This document shows, piece after piece, positions 1 to 8,334 of a stretch of DNA of 64,000 nucleotides; position 1 is the stretch's first letter; each line of letters begins with the position of its first letter. The stretch lies in the NCBI GenBank assembly GCA_017412245.1, contig JAFPYI010000009.1:1-64000 (forward strand), given 5' to 3'. The DNA is from Paludibacteraceae bacterium. Its GTDB lineage: Bacteria; Bacteroidota; Bacteroidia; Bacteroidales; Paludibacteraceae. The notes under the pieces were generated by a model. That model was not told the DNA's origin. It worked only from the letters and a program-made list of their open reading frames with translations, and searched no databases. The position numbers and the translations under genes were made by a program.

Positions 1-1630
1 AACCTGCGAAGGTGTAAGTATATTCCGCATCGGCTACTTTGGTAGCGTCTGCATGCGTAGGTACAACACCGTAAGCGACGGTTGTATAATCGATAACACT
101 ACCATCCTCATTCTTCCAAGTAATCTTGTACTCATTAACCGCCTGGTCGAACTGAGCCGTATAGGTCGCATTACCCGTTACCGTTGAGATAGCAGGACTC
201 CACGTACCGTTAAACGTGTATGTGTATTGAGCCGTAGCTGTCTTAGTTGGAGTAGCGCCTTCATAAGTCGGCGTTGCACCATACTTCACATTCTGATCGG
301 TCTCGATAGTTTGGTTATCGCCATCTTTCCAAGTGATCGTGTATGTCTTTCTGTCATAGTAGATATCCACTACCGTCGAGCCGTCTGCAGCAATAGCGGC
401 TTGCGAGAAGGCCTTAGCCGTGAAGCCTGTGTAGGTCTTAGCGGTAGCTGCAGTCTGTGCACCTGTGGTTCCGGTCTTAGCTTCCGACTCGTGCTCGGTA
501 TAGCCATTGTCATTGATGTTCTGCCACATATGGCGTACCGTATAAGCCGTGTTGGTGTTAGGCGTATATTGCGCGGTAACAGTCAGGTCGGCGGTGACAT
601 TGTTGAACTGGTTGTCCCAACCGGCGAAGGTATAGCCCACGCGCGTTGGGTCCGCAGGTGCCGTAGCCGCATTGCCGCTATCAACGGTATCGGTCTTGAG
701 CAGCGTAGCGTCATAGTCATGGAACTCAACGAAATAGAAAGGATAGTTACGCCAGAAGCCGTCCGCGGCGTCCCAACCGGTTATCTGGTAGCAGTTGTAA
801 GCCGTGTTGCGGGTCAGGTCGGCCGTCTGGTTCCACTTGTCGTCCCAGTTGCCCGAGGTAGCGGTATTGTTCAGGCGGACGAAGATGATGTTCGCATAGT
901 CGTATATCTGTGCCGTATAGGCCTTGCCGTCAGCGGTCTTGGTCATCACAGCCGACCAGGCAGCAGCCTTGCCGTCTTCCCAGACATAAGCAGCGAACTT
1001 AGCGTTGTCCACATCCCAAACGGTAGGGAACAGATAGACGGTGGTCTTGGTGTCTTCCTCCGATTGAGCGGTATAGGTAGCGTTGCCCGTTACGGTGACA
1101 GTACGCGGATTGTCCGTGTTGCCGTCCGACCACTGCGTGAAATGGTAATTGTCCGCCGGCGTCGGAGTCAGCGTTACCGATGTGCCATAATCGTAGGTAC
1201 CGCCACCCGTTGCGCCATTGACCGTCAGCGTGTATTGGTTAACGGTTTGTGTGAACGATGCCTTATAGGTTGCGTCGCCTGTTACAGTCGTCAGCGCAGG
1301 TACCCACTGATTGAACGTATAGGTATATTGCGCCGTATTGGCCTTGGTAGGCGTTGCCGGAGTAGGCATTACGCCGTAGTTGAGCGTCTCGTGCGAGATC
1401 TCCTGGTTATTATCGTCCAGATAGGTGATGGTGTACGAGCGGAGAGTCTCCGTGTAAGTGGCGGTATAGACGGCATCCGCTGTGGCTGCTACTATCTCCG
1501 GCGTCCAACCTGCGAACGTATAGGTGTATTGTGCCGTAGCCGTCTTGGTCGGAGTGGCGCCATCATAAGTAGGCATTACATACTCCTCTACATCTATATC
1601 GGTTTCCAATACCGTTCCATCGTCATTCTT
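1..1630 (-). CDS. C-terminal continuation of the GH53/InlB-repeat surface protein (after an in-frame TGA; partial)
   Basis: This region is open on the minus strand in the same frame as the gene at 1631-5125. I read triplets through the whole stretch and found no stop between 1630 and the window edge; only the TGA at 1633-1631 separates the two parts. It encodes more InlB/Listeria-Bacteroides type repeats (Flg_new-like), each about 70 residues, with a strand rich in YTITW or YTFAGW, then a VMPTYDGATPTK-like or TPTKxxTAQYTYTF turn. Between them lies a non-repeat domain (about 550-1030) containing the words FPTVWDVDNAKF and NWDDKWNQTADL. Such repeats are known as extracellular stalk or adhesive modules. 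The first ATG after the stop is at 1576-1574, but it has no signal peptide, so an independent gene is unlikely. The protein end lies outside the window. Confidence 0.75.
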
Positions 1631-4600
1631 TCATGTGATAGTATATGTCGGTGCTACATATCCCGGAGGACATATCTTCAGGCCGAGCATACCGACTCCT
1701 ATCTTACCACTGGCAGTGAGAACATAACTACCTCCTGTTAAATCTTCCGCCTGGATCATAGAACAAGCAGTAGTGCTTCCGGTTACTGTTCCTACATTGA
1801 CACTAGAGCCACCATCTTTCGTATAACTTATTGTACGAGAATTGTTTCCATTACTTACAGCGACCATATAGAAGATTGCGGTATAGCCGGTAGGAATAGT
1901 GAAAGAAATGGAAAGTGTCGCAGTTTTTGCGCGTGTAGTAACACTATAGGTGGTACCGTCAATAGTAACAGATCCTCCTGTGCAAGTTGATGTATTGTTG
2001 GCTGTAGGTGCTCCTGAGAAAATGGTGGTGTTCTCTGTTATTCCTGCTGCCGTGCGATCGGCTGCTCCGTTGAACCAGAGATAGGTGGAGCAGAAGGTCG
2101 GTGTGAACTGTGCGTAATAGGTAGTGCTGGCTGTAGGAATAGTAGCGGCGGTTATCTGTGTACCTCCTGTAGCTGCTGTGAACCAGCCATCGAAAGTATA
2201 GTCCTCCTGTGTAGCTTCGGGCAGTGTACCAATGGCGTCACCGCCGTTGACTGTAGTAGTAGCAGTGGCGCAGGTGCCGCCGTTAGCGGTAGCATTCCAT
2301 GTGATAGTATAGGTATCGCGCGTCCAATAGGGATAGAGCGTGATAGCGGCGTTGGCGGTGTAAGTTCCGCCGAGGTCGTAGGCTTTTGCTCCTCCGTCGG
2401 TAGTGGACCAGCCGGTCTGGGTATAGTAGTCACGCGTGAATGTATTAGAGGACAGCGTGAGGTTGACACCGTAAGTCTTGATGTCGGCTGCTACGGTACC
2501 CGAACCGTTCGCACCTGCGTTGTACGTAATAGTATAGGTATTCGTAGTGAACTGGGCATAGTAGGTTACGTCGCCCGTCGGAACGGTAGCCGCCGTGATT
2601 TGTGTACCGCCTGTGGCGGCTGTAAACCAGCCGTTGAACGTAGCACCTGTCTTGGTAGCCGTCGGCAATGTGCCGATAGCGTTGCCTGCCGTAACAGTCG
2701 TAGTAGCCGTGGCACATGTACCGCCATTGGTGGTGGCGTTCCATGTCACGGTATATTCCGACGCGGCGGTCTCGATGGCATGGAATGTGATGTTATCAAT
2801 GGAGTAACCACTTTCCCACATACCGAAATACATGTGAGTTGCCGTCAGGTCGCTCAGGTCAGACAAGGCTATTCCTACACGAGTCCATGTATTTGCTGCC
2901 CAGGTCATAGTAGCATTGTCGTAGATCTTTGTCCAATCGGTATCATCGAACTGGAGCGTAACATACGATGTGCCTGTCGTTGGATAAACATCGAAATAAA
3001 TACTATCGTACAGACTTAAGTCATCCGGCAAAGAAACTTTCCAAGTGTACAAGTCGCAACCTTCTACCCATGTGTTGGTTACGATCATTACCTTATTGGA
3101 CGTATTGATGCCTGTTTTGCTGGGGTTATTGGCTACTTTTTGCGAACCCGTACACCACGCATCCGAGACAGCCGAAGAGGCACTTCCTACAGTACCGTCC
3201 TCAAAATCGAGCGCGTAACTCTCGGTTGTGGTTTTATAGAAACGCACATTGTCCAGATAGAAGTCGTTGTTGGTCTCGGAAGGGTTGGTATAGTTCTTGA
3301 ACTCCAGATTAATGCTGCTTGGTGCGCTTCCTACAGCCGAGATATATTGGGCAATAGAGTCAGCCTGGAATCCGAAACGCACGGTGTACCATGTACCGAG
3401 TCCGTTGCTTGTGAAATCAACGCCCCACTCGTCATCCACATTCAGACCAACCTTCTTATGCAACCAATTGGCAGCACCATCGGCATCATAGAATTTGAGC
3501 CATGTGTTGGCATAGTACGCCGATTTGGAGACTACTGCTCCTGCCGTTTGGAAGTCAGCCAGTACATCAAGCGCAGGAAGTGCGCGCCCTGCGGTAGAAC
3601 TATAAGCGGTAGTGGTGATATTGCTGGCGTAATTGGTCGATTCGTTAGCCCAAAGACCTGAGTTGCGCCAAGCACTGCCGTACGGACCTTTGCTGCCGTT
3701 CTCATTCTCCTCCGCAAACCAATAGAACATACCTGTTACTTTGGAGTGGGTGTTGAGTTTGGTTATCAGCGCGCTGATAAAATCGCGTTGTGCCAAGGGG
3801 CAACTATAGGAAGTAGCATCTTTTCTGTAGTAACCTATACCGGTAGCCGTATAATCAGATCCACGCCACCAGTTATTGCTATAACCATATTCAGCCAGCA
3901 TAATCTCCTTGGTCGGGAAAGAACCTTCCAACGCACTCAATACGGTGTTCATCGTATTTATCGTTCCGTGATCTTCTGCGTAATACGACAGACCGATAAC
4001 ATCATAATCGACACTATGTTCTTCCATTTTCTTGTAGAACATCTGCGCCATATAGTAGGTCGTATAACCTGAGGCGGTACATTTTGTAGTATAGGCCGAG
4101 CGTTCGGTGTGCAGCATAATCTTCGCGTTCGGGCACACCTCGCGCACCGCCTGTGAACCTTTGTTAATTAGATTACAAAGATTTGTCCAATAGGTATCGC
4201 CGGAATAGGTACTGCTGCTCCAGTAGGTCACGAAAGCGTGGATACCAGCCGAACCTGCGCTGGTGTTATTATAATTGATATTGCTGCTATTGTTAGTGTA
4301 TTTACTAGTAGGGCTATCATAATTGGTAAAAAACATACCATAGGTAATCTCATTACCAATCTGTACCATATCGGGCGTAGCACCGTAATTAACAAGCGCG
4401 GTTAGTACATCCTTGGTATATTGATAAACCGAGTCTTGCAGTTTGGCCTGCGTAGTACACTTGCTGGTCCAGCGGTACGGCATGATCTGTTTTCCCGGAT
4501 CAGCCCAACCGTCGGAATACTGGATGTCCAGGAGGAATTTCAATCCGGCATCCTTCACACGCTTACCCAGCACTTTGACGGTAGAGAGACTACCGCCTAA

Positions 4601-5125
4601 TTGGTTCAAATAGCTCGAACCGCCTGCCAGCACTTGCGCATACGAGTTGGTCGGGTCCACGAACAAACGGAGGCGCACGTAGTTGACACCCTTGTTGGCA
4701 CCGAGCCAAGTGATGACATCGCTAATGGTATTGCCACTCGCGTCCTTGTAGGTCACACCGGCATCTTCATACGCCTTGAGTAGCGACAGATCCACACCGA
4801 CTGCTTTCGCGGAAGAACTCTCCACGGTGTTGGTTTTCGGGTAGATCGACATCTCGATACCGTCATAGTCTGTCCATGTCTTGCCGGACTCGAAGGAAAC
4901 CGGGATATTGACAAACGGGTAACCGGCATTGTCGGTCACTTGCAGCACCTTGCTGCCCATGTCGGTGTTGCCTGTAGAGTTGGTCACTACAGCCGCCGCA
5001 CCGCTCCATAGGACAGTAGCATTGGTAGAACCCGACTCAAAATCTTCGATGGAAGTGTAGGTTGTTTGAGCATGGAGGCCCAAACATGCAACGAAGGTTG
5101 CGAAGATAAGTAAAAATCGTCTCAT
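1631..5125 (-). CDS. Secreted GH53 endo-beta-1,4-galactanase-like protein with InlB-type repeats
   Basis: 1164 residues to an in-frame TGA. A signal peptide (about 1-20, ending LHAQ) is followed by a short beta-rich domain (25-100). A glycoside hydrolase family 53 domain spans about 105-510, with GVNYVRLRLFVDP, LLDIQYSDGWADPGKQ and PDMVQIGNEI. E259 in GNEI is the expected acid/base and E412 in LAEYGYS the expected nucleophile. Two carbohydrate-binding-like beta domains follow (about 515-640 and 640-790, each ending in a LDNVRFY or IDNITFH strand), then InlB-type repeats (about 790-1010) and a small unassigned domain. GH53 enzymes cut beta-1,4-galactan of pectin side chains, so a plant-polysaccharide diet is implied. 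The same frame stays open to the window edge beyond the TGA, so this is probably the front part of a longer protein. No SusCD pair is visible. Confidence 0.88.
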   Translation of the reverse strand: MRRFLLIFATFVACLGLHAQTTYTSIEDFESGSTNATVLWSGAAAVVTNSTGNTDMGSKVLQVTDNAGYPFVNIPVSFESGKTWTDYDGIEMSIYPKTNTVESSSAKAVGVDLSLLKAYEDAGVTYKDASGNTISDVITWLGANKGVNYVRLRLFVDPTNSYAQVLAGGSSYLNQLGGSLSTVKVLGKRVKDAGLKFLLDIQYSDGWADPGKQIMPYRWTSKCTTQAKLQDSVYQYTKDVLTALVNYGATPDMVQIGNEITYGMFFTNYDSPTSKYTNNSSNINYNNTSAGSAGIHAFVTYWSSSTYSGDTYWTNLCNLINKGSQAVREVCPNAKIMLHTERSAYTTKCTASGYTTYYMAQMFYKKMEEHSVDYDVIGLSYYAEDHGTINTMNTVLSALEGSFPTKEIMLAEYGYSNNWWRGSDYTATGIGYYRKDATSYSCPLAQRDFISALITKLNTHSKVTGMFYWFAEENENGSKGPYGSAWRNSGLWANESTNYASNITTTAYSSTAGRALPALDVLADFQTAGAVVSKSAYYANTWLKFYDADGAANWLHKKVGLNVDDEWGVDFTSNGLGTWYTVRFGFQADSIAQYISAVGSAPSSINLEFKNYTNPSETNNDFYLDNVRFYKTTTESYALDFEDGTVGSASSAVSDAWCTGSQKVANNPSKTGINTSNKVMIVTNTWVEGCDLYTWKVSLPDDLSLYDSIYFDVYPTTGTSYVTLQFDDTDWTKIYDNATMTWAANTWTRVGIALSDLSDLTATHMYFGMWESGYSIDNITFHAIETAASEYTVTWNATTNGGTCATATTTVTAGNAIGTLPTATKTGATFNGWFTAATGGTQITAATVPTGDVTYYAQFTTNTYTITYNAGANGSGTVAADIKTYGVNLTLSSNTFTRDYYTQTGWSTTDGGAKAYDLGGTYTANAAITLYPYWTRDTYTITWNATANGGTCATATTTVNGGDAIGTLPEATQEDYTFDGWFTAATGGTQITAATIPTASTTYYAQFTPTFCSTYLWFNGAADRTAAGITENTTIFSGAPTANNTSTCTGGSVTIDGTTYSVTTRAKTATLSISFTIPTGYTAIFYMVAVSNGNNSRTISYTKDGGSSVNVGTVTGSTTACSMIQAEDLTGGSYVLTASGKIGVGMLGLKICPPGYVAPTYTIT

Positions 5126-5421
5126 ATTACATGGATTATTAGATTAAAATCAAGTGGTATCAAATCATGGTGCAAAATTACTATTTTTTTTCATACGCGC
5201 GTTGTACATTTTGTGCAAATTATTGAAATTATGGTTCAAATATCAGCTATACAGGGAAAAAAAACATCTATTCTGCAAAAAAACTCGCAAAAATTTGGTG
5301 TATTTGAAACCAGTAATTTCGACCTGCTAGCCTAAAGGGACCTTTCGAAATTGCGTTCTTATCTCGTAGTAAATTCCTCGAACGATTATTACGCATTTTA
5401 ATGCAAACGCCCATATTTCCC

Positions 5422-5464
5422 CACAAAAATGCCATTTATACAAACATTACGGCATTTTTTTGTG
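5422..5464 (+). repeat. Hairpin of a duplicated upstream module (copy 1)
   Basis: The left arm CACAAAAATGCC (5422-5433) pairs with the right arm at 5451-5464 (GGCA, a T run, GTG), with two extra T residues bulged in the right arm. The loop is 5434-5450. The same block, with changed bases but the same hairpin, run of T and following GAAAAAATTTGGT, occurs at 24437-24490 in front of rpmH. Here no plus-strand gene lies upstream that would need a terminator. Confidence 0.6.
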
Positions 5465-5470
5465 AAAAAA

Positions 5471-5502
5471 TTTGGTGGTTTGAAAAATTTGTAGTAATTT
5501 TG
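5471..5502 (+). promoter_or_regulatory. Promoter of tRNA-Leu/rpsU
   Basis: TTTG at 5471-5474, a 20-base spacer, then TAATTTTG at 5495-5502. This matches the Bacteroidota primary sigma consensus (TTTG and TAnnTTTG). The bases after it, GCACGCTTTTTCG (5502-5514), are identical at the rpmH and rpsP promoters. Confidence 0.85.
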
Positions 5503-5526
5503 CACGCTTTTTCGCAAAAAAAGCAA

Positions 5527-5606
5527 GCCCAGGTGGCGGAATTGGTAGACGCGCTGGTCTCAAACACCAGTGGGAAACCGTGCCGGTTCGATCCCGGCCC
5601 TGGGTA
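5527..5606 (+). tRNA. tRNA-Leu, anticodon CAA
   Basis: Acceptor arm GCCCAGG (5527-5533) pairs with CCTGGGT (5599-5605), with one G-U pair at the end. The anticodon stem CTGGT/ACCAG encloses the loop CTCAAAC, giving anticodon CAA, which reads UUG. A long variable arm, typical of class II leucine tRNAs, follows, and the T arm has the expected GGTTCGATCC. The discriminator base is A5606 and the CCA end is not encoded, so the tRNA depends on a CCA-adding enzyme such as the one at 46962-48401. It is probably transcribed together with rpsU, which starts 85 bases downstream. Confidence 0.96.
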
Positions 5607-5675
5607 CAAGGTCAGGCGGGAGACTTAAACATCCGCTATCACTCAGAACAGGCTAAATGCCCGGAGAGTAAACGA

Positions 5676-5683
5676 AAAGGAGG
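5676..5683 (+). promoter_or_regulatory. Strong Shine-Dalgarno of rpsU
   Basis: AAAGGAGG, 8 bases before the ATG at 5692. Most other starts in the window have no such sequence, as is usual in Bacteroidota. The site also decides the start: the upstream in-frame GTG at 5683 overlaps it and is not a plausible initiator. Confidence 0.85.
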
Positions 5684-5691
5684 TGTATGCG

Positions 5692-5886
5692 ATGATCATT
5701 GTTCCGGTAAAAGAAGGCGAGAACATCGAACGCGCGATTAAAAAATTCAAACGTAAATTCGACAAAACAGGCGTCATTAAAGAGCTGCGTGCTCGTCAAC
5801 AATTTGACAAACCGAGCGAGTTGAAGCGCATCAAAATGGCGCACGCTAAGTATGTACAATCGTTGCACGCTAATGACGATAAATAA
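5692..5886 (+). CDS. rpsU: Small ribosomal subunit protein bS21
   Basis: 64 residues beginning MIIVPVKEGENIERA and continuing with the basic stretch KKFKRKFDKTG that defines bS21. bS21 sits on the 30S platform near the 3' end of 16S rRNA. In Bacteroidota, structural work on Flavobacterium ribosomes shows the 16S anti-Shine-Dalgarno held by bS21, bS18 and bS6, which explains why these bacteria rarely use Shine-Dalgarno sequences. A tyrosine at position 54 (in AKYVQSL) lies where I recall the contacting aromatic residue of bS21. The gene follows tRNA-Leu on one presumed transcript and is closed by a hairpin terminator. The strong AAAGGAGG upstream fits feedback by bS21 occupancy (inference). 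Confidence 0.95.
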   Translation: MIIVPVKEGENIERAIKKFKRKFDKTGVIKELRARQQFDKPSELKRIKMAHAKYVQSLHANDDK

Positions 5887-5924
5887 TTAGCATATGCACG
5901 CGGACGCACGCGTATATATAATAA

Positions 5925-5957
5925 GGAAAGAGGAGCTGAGTAGCTCCCCTTTCTTTT
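5925..5957 (+). terminator. Rho-independent terminator after rpsU
   Basis: Left arm GGAAAGAGGAGCT (5925-5937), loop GAGT, right arm AGCTCCCCTTTC (5942-5953) with one mismatch, then TTTT. It also separates rpsU from the convergent phosphohexomutase gene. Confidence 0.8.
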
Positions 5958-5975
5958 ATGGTATGTCGCAGTCGT

Positions 5976-7757
5976 TTAGAGACCTAAAGATGCTTTGATA
6001 GCCGGGACACGTGCTTCCGCTTCATCAGTGCAGCGTTTATAGTCGGCGCCTGTGAACGGTTTGCCGGAAGCAACAGGAATCTCGAAATAGAACTTAATCT
6101 TCGGTTCGGTTCCTGACGGACGGACAGAAACTTTCAGACCGCCATCCGTGAAGTACTGCAGTACATTCGATGTGGCATTCAGAGGCATCTCTATTTTCTC
6201 AGTTACCCATTGACCATTGACCAATGTCTTCTGCTCGAGGAGTTTGAAGTCTTTAATCTTAATAACTTTCTCGCCTGCAATCTCTTTCGGCGCATTAGCA
6301 CGATAGTTAACCATCATCTGCTGAATCTCCTCTGCACCCGTTTTACCCGGACGAACAACATTGATAGTCGTCTCGCGTTGGAAACCATAGTCCTCATAGA
6401 TCTTAAGGAGGTAATCATAGAGCGTCATGCCGTTATCTTTCGCATACGCTGCAATCTCGCAGATAAGGCAGATAGCCGAAGGTGAACATTTATCACGAAC
6501 AGCATCATACGGTAAGAAGCCGAAGGACTCTTCGCCACCACCGATATATTTACGGGTTCCTTCCCACATACGAATACGGTTAGCAATCCACTTAAAGCCC
6601 GTATATTCGTCAGTAAGAGTTACACCTTGTGCATCCGCAATCTTACGAATGAGTTCGGAGGTAACGATAGTCTTGACGATATACATATCATCACGCATCT
6701 TACCCAGACGCTTCATGTTATTGATGATATAGTAGTGGTACATGATATTGGTCTGGTTTCCGTTGATGATAACCCATTCACCTTTATCATCACGGCAGAC
6801 GATAGCTATACGGTCAGCATCCGGGTCGGAAGCGATAACCAAATCTGCGCCAAGTTTAGTACCTAATTTCATACCAAGCGTCATAGCCTCAGCATTTTCC
6901 GGATTAGGACTAACCACTGTCGGGAAATTGCCATCGATAACCATCTGCTCAGGTACCACATGGATATTTTGGAATCCCCAAGAGCGGAGACACATCGGTA
7001 CAATCTGACGACCTGCACCATGCATAGGTGTGTAAACGATATTCAGGTCTTTCTGACGTAAGATAGAGTCTTGGTCAATCATGACAGATTTTACAGCCAT
7101 CATGTAATCATAATCCATCTCGCCGCCGATAATCTCGATCAGGTCTTTGTTGGCTTCCCATTTAACGTCCTCCATGCGGACTTTATTTACCTCGTCGATG
7201 ATACCTTGGTCATGCGGTTGGAGCACCTGTGAACCATCTTCCCAGTAGGCTTTATAACCATTGTACTCTTTGGGGTTGTGAGACGCTGTGACGTTCACAC
7301 CGCCTTGGCATTTGAGATGACGGATAGCGAAGGAAACCTCCGGCGTCGGGCGCAGGGACTCGAAGAGATACACCTGAATGCCGTTAGCGGAGAAGATATT
7401 CGCTACTGTTTCTGCAAACAGACGACCGTTGTTACGGCAGTCATGACCTACCACTACTGCCACGCGTCCGTTTTGTACGTTTTGGAAACCGTTCTGTTTC
7501 TGCACTTTGAGCAGATAGTTAGCATAACCTTGTGTAGCCTGTGCGACGATATACTTATTCATTCGGTTGGTACCGGCGCCCATAATACCACGCAAACCGC
7601 CTGTACCGAATTCCAACGTACGATAGAAGGCATCGATCAGTTCGGTCTTGTCCTCTGCGTTCATCATAGCTTTGACTTGAGCACGGGTCTCTGCATCAAA
7701 AGGTTCGCGAGTCCAAACCTCTGCGACCTCCATTACTTTCTTTAATTCTTCGTTCAT
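5976..7757 (-). CDS. Alpha-D-phosphohexomutase (phosphoglucomutase/phosphomannomutase, PGM2-like)
   Basis: 593 residues, the length of the large PGM2-like branch. It interconverts hexose 1- and 6-phosphates (glucose or mannose) in the cytoplasm, feeding glycolysis and sugar-nucleotide synthesis. The active-site loop TASHNPKEYNGYK has its phosphoserine at S159; the metal loop is DPDADR, and the sugar loop GGGEESFGF and phosphate loop SGTEPKIK are all present. It is the last gene of a minus-strand run, 37 bases after hpt. Substrate preference cannot be told from sequence. A second member of the superfamily, glmM, lies at 39904-41280 and is clearly different in length and motifs. Confidence 0.93.
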   Translation of the reverse strand: MNEELKKVMEVAEVWTREPFDAETRAQVKAMMNAEDKTELIDAFYRTLEFGTGGLRGIMGAGTNRMNKYIVAQATQGYANYLLKVQKQNGFQNVQNGRVAVVVGHDCRNNGRLFAETVANIFSANGIQVYLFESLRPTPEVSFAIRHLKCQGGVNVTASHNPKEYNGYKAYWEDGSQVLQPHDQGIIDEVNKVRMEDVKWEANKDLIEIIGGEMDYDYMMAVKSVMIDQDSILRQKDLNIVYTPMHGAGRQIVPMCLRSWGFQNIHVVPEQMVIDGNFPTVVSPNPENAEAMTLGMKLGTKLGADLVIASDPDADRIAIVCRDDKGEWVIINGNQTNIMYHYYIINNMKRLGKMRDDMYIVKTIVTSELIRKIADAQGVTLTDEYTGFKWIANRIRMWEGTRKYIGGGEESFGFLPYDAVRDKCSPSAICLICEIAAYAKDNGMTLYDYLLKIYEDYGFQRETTINVVRPGKTGAEEIQQMMVNYRANAPKEIAGEKVIKIKDFKLLEQKTLVNGQWVTEKIEMPLNATSNVLQYFTDGGLKVSVRPSGTEPKIKFYFEIPVASGKPFTGADYKRCTDEAEARVPAIKASLGL

Positions 7758-7794
7758 GGCGAATTTAATGTTAAATTGTTAATATGTTTAATTG

Positions 7795-8334
7795 TTATTC
7801 TTTTACTTTATATATTGAATCCAAGTTTCGTGCAAAACCATCGAAATCCAGACCATAACCGATGACAAACTCATTGGTTATCTCTCGACCTACATAGTCC
7901 GGTTTGGCGTCATTATATTCCAGTTTATTGGGTTTGAACAGCATAGAAGCCACGCTGACGGACTGTGCTCCTTCTGCACGCAGATGCGCTTTGAGCTGGT
8001 GGATAGTTAGACCGGAATCAACGATATCTTCCACAATAATCACATCTCGTCCTTCCACCACTTGCTGAAGCGGAACAATGAATTCCAGTTTGCCTGTGGT
8101 AGCCATTCCCCAATACGAACTGACGCGTATGAATGTCGTTTCGCAATGCAGATTTACACGACGGATGAGGTCAGCCGCAAAGATGAATGCGCCATTCAAC
8201 ACAACCACAAAAAGCGGTTCTCTGCCGGCATAATCGGCATTAATACGATTTGCCAACTCCGTTACATCTTTAGCAATTTGCTCAGGCGTAAGCCATTCTT
8301 CAAAAGTGTGTCCTTGTTCAATTATTGTTCGCAT
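7795..8334 (-). CDS. hpt: Hypoxanthine phosphoribosyltransferase
   Basis: 179 residues. It joins hypoxanthine (and usually guanine) to PRPP in purine salvage. The PRPP-binding signature VIIVEDIVDSGLTI is intact with its two acidic residues, and an early VVVLNGAFIFAADL strand matches the family. The C-terminal LDFDGFARNL loop is also typical. The start at 8334 overlaps the end of hflX by 13 bases, suggesting translational coupling in the operon from 11194 down to 5976. Confidence 0.95.
   Translation of the reverse strand: MRTIIEQGHTFEEWLTPEQIAKDVTELANRINADYAGREPLFVVVLNGAFIFAADLIRRVNLHCETTFIRVSSYWGMATTGKLEFIVPLQQVVEGRDVIIVEDIVDSGLTIHQLKAHLRAEGAQSVSVASMLFKPNKLEYNDAKPDYVGREITNEFVIGYGLDFDGFARNLDSIYKVKE

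Larger units (their letters stand above)
5126..5526. other. Divergent intergenic region between the galactanase gene and tRNA-Leu
   Basis: About 400 bases without a gene. On the minus strand a TAATTTTG box at 5180-5173 could serve the galactanase gene, but the position 20 bases upstream reads CAAC rather than TTTG, so that promoter is weak or differently built. A perfect 8-base inverted repeat, AATTTCGA at 5315-5322 and TCGAAATT at 5345-5352, sits inside a stretch resembling a decayed copy of the tRNA promoter (TTTGGTG near 5294, TAATTTCG at 5314-5321). A second hairpin lies at 5422-5464, followed by the tRNA-Leu promoter. No ORF of note is present. Confidence 0.6.

Noticed and set aside
1631..1633. 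Alternative genetic code (TGA read as tryptophan)
   Set aside because: TGA ends several genes at tight overlaps (51425-51427, 52813-52815, 31071-31069), and coding frames here use TGG for tryptophan.
227..1741. Long plus-strand ORF (504 codons) opposite the InlB-repeat coding region
   Set aside because: It is the mirror of a repetitive GC-balanced gene on the minus strand, with no signal peptide, domain or promoter; the minus frame gives recognisable repeats.
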